Shown: positions 22,201 to 34,400 of the stretch, one piece after another
Position numbering within the stretch: the first letter of the stretch is position 1
Layout: every line of letters starts with the position of its first letter
Assembly (NCBI GenBank): GCA_017562135.1
Contig: QEYB01000926.1
Coordinates: forward strand, 868,001 to 932,000
Direction: 5' to 3'
DNA length: 64,000 nucleotides
Origin: Dipylidium caninum
Lineage: Eukaryota; Platyhelminthes; Cestoda; Cyclophyllidea; Dipylidiidae
Notes under the pieces: generated by a model
Seen by the model: the letters and a program-made list of their open reading frames with translations, nothing else
What the model was told of the DNA's origin: nothing
Databases searched by the model: none
Program-made: the position numbers and the translations under genes

Positions 22201-24533
22201 AGTCAAATTCTAGGACAGTGGTAGAATTCTTCGAATTGCTTCCTATTTTCCGTCAGGTTAACCATTTAACCCAAAAAATTCTACATCTTCTTACCCAACG
22301 TACAACATGCAATCCAGTGCATTAGGGGGTTAATCACGAAACGCCTGAATGAGAAAAATATTGGGCGAAATGTGCACAATAGAAGAGGATGAATTTAGTC
22401 AACTGACGATGCGGTCTGGCAAAATAGTGATTCAACCGAATGCCAGACGCCTAGAATCTGGGAAGTTCAAATGACTGGGAATTGGGTGGCTTATAATATG
22501 ATATTTGCTTGCGTGAAGGCTAATTACTCTAGCCGTTCACAAGTTTCTGCCAAGTTCTTGTCGTTTCAACTTGGCCACGGCCACTTTCACTTTTATGAGA
22601 AATGGCACTGAATATCGTTGTCACGAAGATTACAAGGCGGGGATTTCATGTTGACTTCTCTACGATTATGAGTAGAGAACTATAATTGAAGCACTTATAA
22701 ATGTTAAAAGTAAGGTCGATGATCAGCACTAAAAAAAGCGGAAAACAATCTACCAAAAACGGAGATAGAAACACAAGATGCCATAACAATCGTGTGGTAA
22801 TTCGTTAGACCAGGCCTTGGAACTAGACGCGACTAGAAGTAAGATGGCAATAATTGCTGACTGAACATAAGGGAGAGAGAGAGAGATACTGGAGGATGTC
22901 GCAACGCCTCGCCATCCCCACCACGGAGCGCATCGAGCCCGATGCCGATCCTAACCGAGATGGGCGAGTCGAGCTAAAGGCACAGTCACTTGAAAACCCC
23001 CGTCCTCCCTGACGAACCCTCCGACCATTACAATATCTAGCGCTTACGAGGATTGCGACTGATGAGACAATACCGTTATGGCAGAGGGCAAAAGTGCTAG
23101 TCGTCGAGACCGCCCTACCCCACCCCTTCCCCTCCCCTCTCCTCTCCGCCTCTAATTCCCCCTCCTTCACCTGCGGCTGACGCGTGGCGTCGCTCTCGCC
23201 CGCGTCTCATCGATTTCCCTCCGAATTATTGCGCGCATAGGGTGGCACGCGTGCGTGTGTAAGGCAGAGGTCAAGCGAATTTTGCATTTGACCTCATGGT
23301 TGTGCGCTATCGCCCAGGCCTTAACTTTTCGCAAGTCTTATCAAACACACTAAGAAAAGAGGTGTCGTGAGGAACGAGAAATATTCAGATTATTTATACC
23401 ATCATGCAGATCGCCAGAATTAGGGGGCAAGGGGGGAGGGTTATCTTCAGCCTTCCCACCATTCCAGTATCGTGAATGCGAAAAAACAGCACCGCTACTC
23501 CTTTTAGCATGGAGAAAATCGTCTCGGCGTATTGGACCTAACGGTATAATCGTATGCCTCGCCGAGAGTACACAAGGCATACTCATCTGACAGGCTTTTA
23601 ATTACAGCCTCAACGTTAAGCGAATTTCATGATTTCTGCACCACGTTGACCTTGGACAATGAAAATGTAGGTCATGCGAGGAGGACAAGTTTATCTACCA
23701 TACAAGACATTCGTTGAGGCAAAAAAACAGCTGTGGAAGAGAACGGCACTTGGGGCAGCAGACATTGCCGAGATTACAGCAACGTAAAGCACGATGAGTC
23801 AACCCATGCAGCCCCGACCGCCAGCACTGCCCACTTCTGGGCGCATCCGCGAGGCGTGCAAAATGGGGAAATGGACAGTGTGTTTGCGGACAAAACCCAC
23901 GACATTGCATAATCGATAAGCCCAATTTTCCTATCCTAAATTAACTATATTAATGATGGTTATTGCTAATACGATCGAAAAGTTGGACAAGTTTTTCCCG
24001 ATGAACGGCTTGTTGGATATAGTGACTTCCCTAAATTAAAATCCTGGTTTCTTTGAAAAATTATGCTCTAATACCGTCGAATTATAGGACGTTTTGGGAA
24101 TGTAAAGGTTACGACATTACTAATTGATCAAAAACTCGCACAATGAACAGAGTAAATTTAGCTTTACATATTAAACAGGGCACCGAGGAAATTGCATGGA
24201 AATGCAACGCACCTGATTGGTTGGTGGCTTAGTCCCATCACAACTTCCACTGAATTGATTAGGCATCCCACGAAGAGTAAATAGATCCATTAATCCACAA
24301 GGCAACCTTTTCGAACTTTGAAGAAAAGTGAGTGGAGACAAAACAGTGGTGAGGGGTCTGGTAGTTCCAGAGAGGGATTGGCGGGACGTTTGTGGTGTGA
24401 AGGGTCCCATAAGACTATGGCTAGGATAGAATCCAGACGGTCTTGAGTTGCCTGAACGCATGGCAGCAATGATAGTAGGCAGCTGCTGGTGTTGCATGGG
24501 AGAGCCACCTCCCCCCACTGGTGTCCGATTGGG
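13266..24533 (-). CDS. RBFOX: RBFOX/Fox-1 family splicing regulator
   Basis: RBFOX proteins bind (U)GCAUG and control alternative splicing in nerve and muscle. Exons found in phase are 24213-24533 (107 codons, Ser/Pro/Thr-rich), 19129-19560 (144 codons, with a run of nine Thr), 18420-18698 (ends with the start of the [23 protein letters not shown]), 18220-18273 (54 nt, [17 protein letters not shown]), 16143-16235 (93 nt, [19 protein letters not shown]), 14178-14566 (Ala-rich), about 13610-14038 (Gln/Ala-rich) and 13266-13419. The last exon ends [14 protein letters not shown], the counterpart of the vertebrate IYRGGYNRFAPY C-terminus. The RRM is complete. A further exon is needed between 16143 and 14566 because phases do not match, and it was not found. 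There is also a one-base frame offset inside 13894-13975. A true 5' exon with a start codon may lie upstream of 24533; the first in-frame ATG within the 5'-most exon is at 24497. The long low-complexity tail is unlike vertebrate RBFOX. Confidence 0.92.
13610..14038 (-). CDS. RBFOX: RBFOX Gln/Ala-rich exon(s) with a frame offset
   Basis: The exon starts after TATTTTAG with [15 protein letters not shown], goes into Gln-rich repeats and ends at CA|GTGCGT, whose phase 2 joins the final exon as Gln-Tyr-Leu-Pro. The opening and closing frames differ by one. A segment of 82 nt at 13894-13975 starts GTGCAA and ends GGTCTAG. Removing it restores the frame, so it is a candidate mini-intron, although its translation is also Gln/Ala-rich and its pyrimidine tract is weak. 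A sequencing indel in the repeat is the other explanation. Confidence 0.55.
14178..14566 (-). CDS. RBFOX: RBFOX Ala-rich C-terminal exon
   Basis: This exon of 389 nt begins in phase 1 (two bases plus 129 codons) after a CTTTAG acceptor and ends at a GTATGT donor. More than a third of its residues are alanine, in runs of up to seven, with interspersed Pro, Thr and Leu. Its frame begins [17 protein letters not shown] and fits the position just after the RRM. The GCN repeats make the DNA rich in GCTGC/CAGC. The exon is probably a disordered activation or condensate-type domain; that function is inference. Confidence 0.7.
14802..14811 (-). promoter_or_regulatory. Overlapping GCATG pair (RBFOX binding motif) in RBFOX pre-mRNA
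   Basis: GCATGCATGC reads as two overlapping GCATG motifs on the minus (transcribed) strand, about 235 nt upstream of the Ala-rich exon at 14178-14566. RBFOX proteins bind (U)GCAUG, so this is a candidate autoregulatory site. Confidence 0.4.
14965..14978. repeat. (TG)n microsatellite in an RBFOX intron
   Basis: A short run of seven TG units followed by GCATGTG. It lies in an intron of the minus-strand RBFOX gene. Confidence 0.7.
16482..16488 (-). promoter_or_regulatory. TGCATG motif upstream of the 93-nt RRM exon
   Basis: The minus strand reads TTGCATGCAC here, about 250 nt before the 93-nt exon (16143-16235). A second GCATG lies at 16649-16653. In mammals the equivalent RRM exon is repressed by RBFOX itself through upstream GCAUG sites. 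Confidence 0.4.
17690..17756. repeat. Imperfect (CACG)n / (CGTA)n low-complexity tract
   Basis: Alternating ACGC, ACGT and ACAC units form an alternating purine-pyrimidine tract in an RBFOX intron. Similar short CA/CG-rich stretches recur at about 16890, 20285, 20390, 20550 and 21745-21815. Open frames across these tracts are artefacts of the repeats. Confidence 0.6.
22073..22106. repeat. (CCACCG)n simple repeat
   Basis: A run of CCACCGCCACCG units of about 34 bp in an RBFOX intron. The long open frames on both strands here (Trp/Arg and Pro runs) are products of the repeat, not genes. Confidence 0.7.
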
Positions 24534-25401
24534 CTAGAGCAAGGGACGTAAGTGAAGAAGAGTGGTAAATCCTACATACGCAAATGCGTCTGATTGGGCA
24601 CCAATCACGGTCGTGCGCACGTACGCTCACACAGAAATCAATGCGCTTGAGTCGACGTGTTCATTGGTTAGAATACTCTATGTTTGATTGGTCAAGGCAT
24701 CTGTCGTTTTAGCCTACCCGCTTGCGTCTGGGAAAAGGAAGATGACCGTTTCCCGGTCTCGAATGCCCTTGGGTTGAGCAGCCGAGTAAATAAGAAATAG
24801 TCCCAACGTTAGTTCAGAAAAGAAAAGGGCTCAATTTAATCGGTCCCTGAAAATGTTGTGCAAATGCTTCTATCGACATTTCCGAGCAGCCTATTTCGTC
24901 AGTAAGTTTCATCGAATATCCAGACCTTAAGCACTGTGTATGCGTTTAAACCATCTCTTCTCGGCCCAACGTGCCCGGTCTAGACAATCGATTCCTACAC
25001 AAAGTGGAAGAACTAAGCATTTATAAAGAATAGATCGTGATAGTCTAGGTGATAATTGTCCCACCAAATTCGACGTGAAAATTATTATTTATCACTGAGT
25101 ACCGTCGATTTCCGAGACTACGAAACACTTTCTAGCCCCGTACCCATGATTTTGTCCTTGAATTGATCACGAAATTCGTATCCAATACTCCACTTAAGGC
25201 AATATACAACCCAGAACAGAGGGTCGACTAAGTAACAGCTCAGAAAAAAAAATATGTAGAAATTGTGTTTCTCCAAACGACGCGATTACCGAGGCACGTA
25301 CAACAGACATAGCCGAATGCATAAAATATTCAAAAAAGAAGGGGCAAGGAGGGGAATAGCTGATGAAAGACAAAGTTTCTGGCGAATTTTTATAAGACAG
25401 G
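24534..25401. other. Spacer between ATG5 (upstream) and RBFOX (downstream), both minus strand
   Basis: About 870 bp holding the ATG5 3' region and probably the RBFOX 5' region. The 5'-most RBFOX exon begins after a GCTCTAG acceptor at 24534-24540, so a promoter exon or a spliced-leader site should lie here. No additional gene was recognised. Confidence 0.4.
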
Positions 25402-28094
25402 CTAGTCATCGCGTTTGCGTGCCACCACGTGTACGAAGTTGTCCGGATAAGCCATCCACTCGCACATCCATTGAGCCGGCGTCTCGGGAGGTACCTCGAC
25501 ACCATGCACCACAAACGTGAAGTCTAGGAGACATATATACTGTTGAAGCCACATGAGTAGCGTAGTTAAATAGACTGTATCTGATCTACCTTGTGGGCGA
25601 AGGACGGGGACATGAGTAAAGAGAGTATTAATCACATCAGAAAAGGTGGCAGGAGTCCCGTCTGCCTCGTTGAAAGGAGACACAAGAGTCTGAAGGTAGG
25701 TCTTGGTAGGGAAAGAGGTTTTGAAGTTGTGAGAGGAAAAGTAGACGCGAAAAGGACAGTGCCTAAAGGCTTTAATCGCACCAGCGGCAACCATGAGAGT
25801 TGAGACATCTTCATTGACAACTTGAGTGGACTGCTCATTCTCACAGTCGTCTTCAACGGAACTTCGAGCAGATCCTAGACATAATAAGTAAGATTATAAA
25901 GTTCAAGTCTTTTAATAAGAGAAATAAAAAACATAACCAATCCTCATCTTAGCCAACAGATCCATCAATATAGGAAATAAAATACAAAAAAATTCAACAT
26001 AAATCAAAGACTGATCATTTCACAAGTATAAGTATGGAAAGACAATCGTTTGGCAAAGATGTTTACAAACCGACAGTCAATCGCCATTCCAACGGAAGCT
26101 ATATACGCGACCATCAACGCAGCGAATCGGAAACTCGATTGTGAATATTCAGCACACAGTTACAGAGAAAACTGTATTAACAATAAGTTAGTAATAAAAA
26201 AGGTTGATATCATATAATCTCTTAAATGAGTGAAGGTCAAAACCCAAAGAAATGTATGGAGTCACGACCGATTGCAATGAGATTTGATGCGAATTTTACA
26301 AATGAAGAGGACGGCCAGATACTTAGATTAAAACAGAAAAGGAGACTTTTCGTGCACTCGTAGAAATAATGGTCTAGATAATCTAGACAATGAGGCATTA
26401 TGTTAAAGGCAGCGACAATTACTGAGAATAGAACTAAAATCAGGCACACATATCGGCACCTTCTGTTACAAGGATCAGCGGTAAAACAAGAAACGATAAA
26501 TTTTAACCTACTTTTCTGCCAAAAACGTCACCGCAACATAATATAAATGGCAAATCAAGGCAGAGGAAAGTACTTAATGTTCTTGAGAAACTGAATTATT
26601 AAGGGAAATGGATTTAGATGGACCATAGCTTACCCGATGAAGGTAGTACTCTAGTGGGAGCTTGAACACCCTGCATAAAGCGCTTATTGACAGACCAAAA
26701 GAGATCAAAACGGTGCTGTAATAGTCCATTCCAGAGTTGACGCTGGTCATTTGGAAGGAGATCATTAAAAATCGGTCCAGGGCCTTCACGACCTCGATGT
26801 TTTAACTGATCTGCTTCTTTTAAAGTGGCCAGAAAAATTGCTTCAACCGCAGATCGAGAAAGCGGAGGTGCAAGTAGAACATCATCGGGATAAGCCTGTT
26901 GATAACAAAAACCGTTTTTTAAAAGAATGATATCAATACAAGAACACTCACAATTGCTACTACCTCGGATTCAGCAAACAGGAAATACTTTAGTGGCCAT
27001 TCGTAAAGTGGCTCGGCCTATGATGGCGATTGGCAAATATTAGTGAATCCACAAGAAAGAAACAAGACAATCGGAGGTATTATGGAAAGATGTCAGACGT
27101 GTTGAAGCGAACCAGGAACAATGGGGAATTGTCACAAAATGAATAATTATAGTGAATAAAGAGAGCTTACAGAAATAGTACAGCAAATTAGGGACGTAGA
27201 TAACTAATATAGCATCATTTTTTGTGATGTTTGAAAACATCCAGACTATAGGCATTCATACAAATTAACCCCCTATATTAGCACAATAAAAAGGACCCGA
27301 ATAAGTTAATAAAAATGTAGTTCAGTAGACCCAACCGTTGATTGAGATATTCGATTTCAGGCTCACAAAGGTTAAACGACAGTTGCAGAAATTTATAAAC
27401 CACAATTATCTCGGGTAACTGCGACGTCTATCAAGGTGTGTTAATAAGCTTCCAGTCAATATGTTCATGTTAATAATTTGGCAGAGATAACCGCAAACCA
27501 GAAATTGCAGCTTGCCTCGAAATGCAGAGTGATTTGCCATGGCAGGTTGTCAAGGGAGCAATGGAGATCAAATAGAAGTCCAACAGGATAATGCCTAAAG
27601 GCAAGGGTTTTGATAATTCCATAAAATAGAAAATATGCTTCGGATTCAATGGTTCCGGTTCCTAATGACCGGAACTTTAAATTATTTCAAACACGTGATT
27701 ATGAACTTACCATTTAAGAGGTACGGCATCATAAGACAACCAGTATTTGAATTCGTTTTTAGCAATAGAATGGCTTTCTGTAGACGGCATCGATGAAGCG
27801 TCAGGACAAGGGTTGGACGGTGAATTATTTCGGTAGGTCGGATGAAGATGAGTATGAAGTTGACGAACTATTTTCTCCAACACGAGTGGGAAATATGTGA
27901 CACGCGGGACTAACACCTACATAGCAGTGAAAAAATGCTGTCAAAATGGAGACCCAACATTGGGCAAACAACACACTCACAAAGAATGGGGGAGGGGTAG
28001 ATAGCTCGTGCGGTATTTCATCAGCGGAGAGACGGAAAATGACAGGAATAGAGCCATCCCATATTTTCTGAGTTACGGCGCCTTTGAGATCCAT
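25402..28094 (-). CDS. ATG5: ATG5 autophagy protein (ATG12 acceptor)
   Basis: ATG5 is joined to ATG12 and with ATG16 forms the E3-like complex that lipidates ATG8/LC3 on the growing autophagosome membrane. Six exons join in phase: 27981-28094, 27711-27916, 27516-27594, 26964-27017, 26634-26895 and 25402-25874. The start ATG at 28094 gives MDLKGAVTQKIWDGSIPVIF, matching the human start in length. VLVPRVTYFPLVLEK and AVPLKWHYPVGLLFDL follow. IFLATLKEADQLKH contains the Lys that corresponds to the human ATG12-conjugation site (MKEADALKH, K130). RQLWNGLLQHRFDLFWSVN comes next. The C-terminus has HGVEVPPETPAQW and YPDNFVHV. Exon 3 seems to end at a GC donor (GAG|GCAAGC), a GC-AG intron. In the last exon a 66-nt segment that starts GTAGAT and ends CTCCTAG is in frame and may be an intron. 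All core features are present, so the protein should be functional. Confidence 0.95.
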
Positions 28095-28441
28095 GTAAAT
28101 GACGAAAAAGAGCTTCTCCGTGGTTTTCGGCCCCAGAAAGCTATGATTTGGATTCAAGGAAGATATTCGGAATATCAAGGCGTTGAGAAGGAAACAGATA
28201 AGCGAGACAAATGCGTACCCTGCGGCGCAATTGGCTACACTTAAAATTTTGAAATAACCCGCCTAAATCGGTTAATCAAAACATATTTTAAATTAATTAA
28301 AATAAATTATATTTAAACAAAATAGTTAATAATAAATGTATGTACTTTTTAAACATGCGGATGATTTTAATTGGGTAAGATGCTATTTAGCCTTTTGTTG
28401 CACTACCCGTAGGGCTGTATGCAGTTTCACACGGAAGGTCA
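28095..28441. promoter_or_regulatory. Shared divergent promoter region of ATG5 and DCAF6
   Basis: Only 347 bp separate the two start codons, which face away from each other. The middle (28265-28340) is very AT-rich with TTAATTAA-like stretches. Both genes are housekeeping-type, so a bidirectional promoter is plausible. No defined factor site was recognised. Confidence 0.5.
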
Positions 28442-31400
28442 ATGCTTCATGATTATTTTCCCTTTTTTGAAGACGAGAAGATTCGTGAGTATGGATTCGG
28501 GAAAGGTGGGTCTGCTGCTCATTCTTATTGATTGTTTAGACTGCCTTCGCAATTTCTATTCTCTCGCTGTCGCAAAAGTATTTCCGTCTCACAATGGATG
28601 CGTACGTAATTTGCTTGCCTTTCATAACTTTTTTTTCATATTAGATTAACAGTATAAGCTGGGACAAGTCAGGCCAATTCATATTATCTGGAGGTGATGA
28701 CCGTTGTGTCACTATTACCGACGTCTTTCCAAACGCGTCTGAAAATGTCGTCTTTCGGGAAGAACTAAAGGCTATGAGCAATATATTTGTTGCAAAATTT
28801 TTACCAGAAACACGTGATGATGTATTATTTACTGGCATTTTCATGTGGTGCACTTGTCTGAATAGATTTACGCAGGTTTTCGTTGTGGATGTGTGATGCG
28901 TGTCTCCATCAGTGGCGGGACCGACATCCAGGGGGGTAATCTCTTTTTCTCCCACAAAATGCCCGTCTACGATGTATGGCAGATAAAGTTTTTGCCATTG
29001 AAGTTGATCAAACATTTGTGACTCCATGATCTCTTATTTTAGATCTTAACACCGCATGATCAGCAGCACTGTATAATTACACTGTCGCATGATCGTACCG
29101 TTAGACTCTGGGACACACGGCTACCTCATTGTATTGGTCGTGACATGCAGCTTTGTGGTCGGATGTGCTTCTTCAACACTATCAACTCGGCAACTATGGC
29201 GCATTCAAAAATGCCACAAATTGCTCCTGCTATGCGATTTGATTTTCCCATCACTGCTGGCGATGTTCATCCTCTTGACGGCTCTCGAGCCATCGCCTTG
29301 GCCAGTGCAGACGGTTTTGTGCGGTTATTCGACCTTAGGCGGCTCTTTTCTTGTGAATATCTCTTTCATGCGTTTTACTGTAATTTATACATTTACAATC
29401 TTTGCTTTCTAATTCATCAGCGTTGGAAGCGCTATCAACGGGTTCCGAACAGTCAGCACCTCATCCCTATCAAATAGTTCGTCCTCTTGGTTTAGCCAGT
29501 CAATCAAACTTCTTCCATGAAATTCGCCTCGATTATGGGCCATTATTTATTACCTCGGTGTGTTTCGAGCCATTTCACACTCCTCTCAGCCTCAGTCTGC
29601 CGCAACAGCTCCGATGGCGTCGTTCCAAGCCACAATACCCAGGTCGACGCTTGCTAGTCAGTCACATGTATTCTCCAGCTTTCCTTTTTGACCTGAACAA
29701 GCTGGAGGATAAAATTGAGGAGTTTTCCCAATCTGCTGAATCTGATATCATCTGTAGGTGGATATATATTTTCAATGTTAACAATGAAGTTGGTAGCGGC
29801 ATTTAATATCTCCACTACTTATCACTTTAGTCCGGAAAAGCAGGTAAAAAGCCGGAGTCTGGTGAACGTATTTTAGAGTCATCAGGGGACGTTGAGAGCG
29901 GTGGGACGGGCGAGGCGCGTAAGTCTTATTTAGACACTCTTCATACCCCTCGTTTCTTTCAATATTTATTAATTTGGATTATATTCACATCAACCATACT
30001 AACGCGGTTGTTTTTAACTTGTCATCTTGGAGCGGAAGTGCTTCAAATATCTGAGTAATTTCTTTTGAAAATGACCTGTTAGAATTGTTCCAAGAATAAA
30101 GACCTACTTGGAGAGAACTAAGAATTGAAAAGATTTGAAGTCATTAGGGCGAAAAAGTAGGTCTCAAGCTTCTTTTAAACAATTTTAACACCTAACTTTT
30201 GCCAGTATACAGACCTTTGTTGCTATCTCACCTATGAAGGATTCAAGGGATTGGGTTAGGTGCCAGTTACTTAAGCACTCGATTTACCTTTAACATCGTT
30301 TCCCAATAATGTTTTCCTCTACGGCTGCTGATATTCTTCGATTTCCCTTGTTGTCATCAGGCCCCCGTTACTATGCACCTAAATGACAAAAGGGCAAGTG
30401 GTCATGGAAACGCCTTCTTTATTCCAACATTTTCCTTCCAACGTTAAATATATTTACAAGTGGCCATCTACTAATTGTAGGGGGAAGCTAAAGCAAAACA
30501 AAGAAGTTTTTTAACATTCTATTAGTTCGAAGATCCCATACTTGTACTAAAAAAAATAAAATGTGCTTTGTAATATATTTGATCCAGGAACATCCTCGAG
30601 ACCGTTAGTGTCAATAAATCGAGAAAGCGGTAAAACCGGGAGGGCGGATATTTTGTCCATAGAATAGTTGGTTTTGTGCGTAATGAAGGTGACGTCTAAT
30701 CTAATAAACAAAGTTGACTTTGTCGCCTTGTTCTAATAACGTCCTCTGAAGACACTTTGTGACCGTAATTGAAATCAACATAATTTCATTCACTTGGTTG
30801 AAGTGGGGTAAAACCGATCTCAAACAGAATGTTCTAGTGTCCGAGTTTCGGAGCATCGAATTATCTATTACGTGAAATGCGAAGAGCACAATACCCATTA
30901 TTGTAAACTTTTTTTCCAAGAAAGTGGTCTGTTTCGATTACGATTCGGATTTTAAATCATTAACAGTCGTTTGTGTAGATTTCGGGATTGTGGCTTTGTT
31001 CGATGTGTGTGCCATTTTGATAGTCTTCATCTAGATTGAACCTGGACCCCTTCAATTATTTTTAATGAATGAAAAGGTTTGATGATTATTGCATAAAAGT
31101 TGATTCGTTAATGTAGCCTCGAGGTGGCCGAAGTGCACCTCTTGTTAGGTGAAAGCTCCGTAACGGGGTCCGAATTGCGCCATGGATACGGAGGAGGTAT
31201 GATGGTAATTTCACAATTTATGTCGAAAAACTGCTCACTGTCTTCAACTTCTTGACGAATGGAATTTTGTTAACGCATTACAGTTTCCCCCACTTTGTTT
31301 CCCTTTTTAGGCTCGACCAGTGTATTTATTGAAATGCTTCTGGCTGGGTAAAGTAGACATATCATTCATTTACCGAATTGACTATCTTTTATTCCAAATT

Positions 31401-34400
31401 TTTCGAAGTGGTATCACGATTTTGCCTCTGACAGAATTTTCTAGTAAATGTAATTACCTTTATGACATTCGGTATTAGTTTCAATTTGGAATTCTTTAAT
31501 TATGTTTCAGAAAGTGAGAGGTAGAGTTATAGAAAATAGGATTGTCTTCTTTCACTTTCATGCAACACTTTTCTACCTATTCTTTATTTTGACTTCCTGA
31601 AATCTGAATAGTGCCATGGGACGAAGACGTGCAATTTTGATGAATCGTAACAATAATACAGAGACAGAACGTCATTCTCCAGAGGGCGAGGGTTCATTAG
31701 ACAATGCTTCCGATGATTTGCCTCGTCAGTCATCTGATGACCCCGCTAACCAGGGTACATTAGTGCTATTATCGTAAAATATCTTATTGTCAGGAAGGGG
31801 TTAAGTCTCTTCTCCATCATAACACCCTTCCCATTATCGCTGAAGCAGGTGAGAATGGGGCTAAGGAATTTGAGATAGCGTCAGATGAGATGATTGCTCG
31901 CGTACTCGCCTCCTGTCCGCGTGCGCGACAAATAGCCTCCTATGCAGGACAACGATCGCTCCGCACTGTCGTGAGTTGTTGAATCATTACCTCGTTTTTT
32001 CATCCAGTTTTACTTCTCATCGTTACAATCAGTGTAGGGTATCCTCCTCTTACTCTTCCTGAAATTATTTTCTGGTTCCTCCTCAAATTGATTAGTGACT
32101 TGTTAAACTGTCAGTTCAACCTTGAGATGAATGTGGTGTGCTTTGGAAGGGAGGAATACTTGGTCACATGCTCCTATGTTACACGTGGGAGACATAATCT
32201 GCCGCCCTTCGTAAGCATAATTTTTGCTTGATAGTTGGACGTGGAGTTAAGAATGAACAATTAGTTGAGCCAAGGGTTCTTCAATTTGAGCAACAACGTA
32301 GTTGTTGCGTAAGCGTTCTTTCTTTTGTGTCGGTTGTTTGTCAGATGCTGCTGTGTACATTTTCATCAATAATAACAGTAACCTAAAATGTCATCACCCG
32401 AATGAACATTCCGGTATCTGTTCTTAATTTTCGCTGATTCTAATGGGTGTTCCAGAGGTTTTGTTGTCTTCTCTAGATTAAGGACGCATGTTTTTGGGGT
32501 GAAGACTTTATAATGAGCGGTTCGGAATGTGGTCATGTGTTGGCATGGAATCGGTTGACAGGAGAGCCTGTGAATTTTATCAAGGCAGACAACACCGTGG
32601 TAAATCGTCTTCAACCTCATCCTTTTCTTCCCTGTAAGTCCTCACGATGTTATTGATGAGTGGCAAGCTGAGGGTAAGATCTTAAGGGTATTCTAACACT
32701 TCATTAGACAGTGGATTTATTGCCTGAAATAAAAGATAAGATTTGGTGAGTTTGGAGTTATGAGTTTTATCCTTGGAAAATACTTACTACAAAGGCATTT
32801 TGATTACGTTACCATAGGATGTAAAGTGAATCAGTTAGGTCGAGGTCTGGCAGGCACAATGGGGATGATAGAAGAATGAGATGCCTCATTTAAAACTAAA
32901 AAAGATTTTGTTGACCTTTTCTTTGATGACCACACTCGTGATTGAGTAATCTCTATAACTCCTTCCTACGAAGGACATCATTAGTGGCAGAAATTAACCT
33001 CGTTTTTCCACGTTGTTTTTAATCAGGGTTTAAATTCTTACACTGGAATGCCAAGGTCCACACTCAGAGATGTTTTATATCGTTTGTACTTTTTGTTAAC
33101 GTTCTATATTTAATGATTCATGTTGAATTTCCGTATACACGAGGCCTGAGAGCAACGTGAATTTAAGGAAAATATTTTAATCAAGAGAGCCTGTTATCTT
33201 GACATTGTTATAAGCCTAAATCGTTTAGCTTGTTAAGTTCCTTATTATCACCTACATAAGTTGGTTTCAAACCACCTCAGTAGGGTTTGAAATAAATCTA
33301 AAAATAGTTGGAACTCATCTGAAGGGATGCAAAAGTAAAGTACATGTTGTTTCCGGATCTAGATCTGGCAGTAAGTGGTATGGATCACAGTTTTAAACTC
33401 CTCCAACCTACGCCTATCCCGCTGGACGAGACAGAGGAAGACTTCATTCATAGCGTTGACAAGCGAAAAGCCGATGCGGCTGAGGTGATGTTCAATCTCC
33501 CCTCTTTTTTACCTCTTAGTTCGCCTCCAAATTCAACCATTTGTGATGTGAGGAAATTCGTGAAATATAGCAGCATCAGTTTACTATTATTTTGATTCCT
33601 TACCGAGTTGGCGTCTGTTGACCTTAGATTTAGATTAGGTTAAGTTCTTCATTTCCACACATGCGGTAGGGGATATCTTTTTTTTTCACACTTAGTTAAT
33701 TGGATCGAATCTGACAAGAACACAACAAGTAATAGAAAGCAGCGTTTCTTTACGTCAACAACTTGCAAGCTTTCGAATTGGACGCAGTAAGCCATATTTT
33801 TTAGCTTATGACATATTCACATAAATGCTGTCCTCATGTGTCACCTCGTGTAATAGAACGACTGCAGAATTGTAAGCCCTTCGTTGGAAGTAGTCTATTT
33901 GTGGAGAATTTGGCAATAGATGGAGGTATTTTAAGCCACTTCGACTACTTGGCTTCTTCGACTTATAAGAATTTTCCTAATTTGGTGGTAAGAACGCATC
34001 ATAGCTCTCGAATTTTAACCCTTGATATCATTATAACCTTTCTTCCTATTTTATGTACAATATTAGTGCAAGATTTGAGTGTATGTGAAAATTCACCAAT
34101 TACTAACAATATAGAATTTAGAGTTGATGGAGCTATCATAATATCTAGTTTTCTACAGTTGAAATTACATCAGGAAAAGATTAATCTGGCCTATGCTGTG
34201 CAAAAATGCAACACGTATATTTCCGTAGAACTGTCTTCCCAAAAGTAGGCAATATTTTTCTTGACTGACTTCGATTTTTTGCACCACAGCTTGGCATTAA
34301 CTGTAGATTACTTGCACGGATTCGGAATTGTGAATTTGTTAAATGTGAACGTCATTATGACAACCTTTCGGCGTTTACAAGACTCGGCGAACAATCCACG

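Noticed and set aside
22823..23170. 115-codon minus frame
   Set aside because: GAGA and CCCCTCC low-complexity DNA inside an RBFOX intron; no recognised domain.
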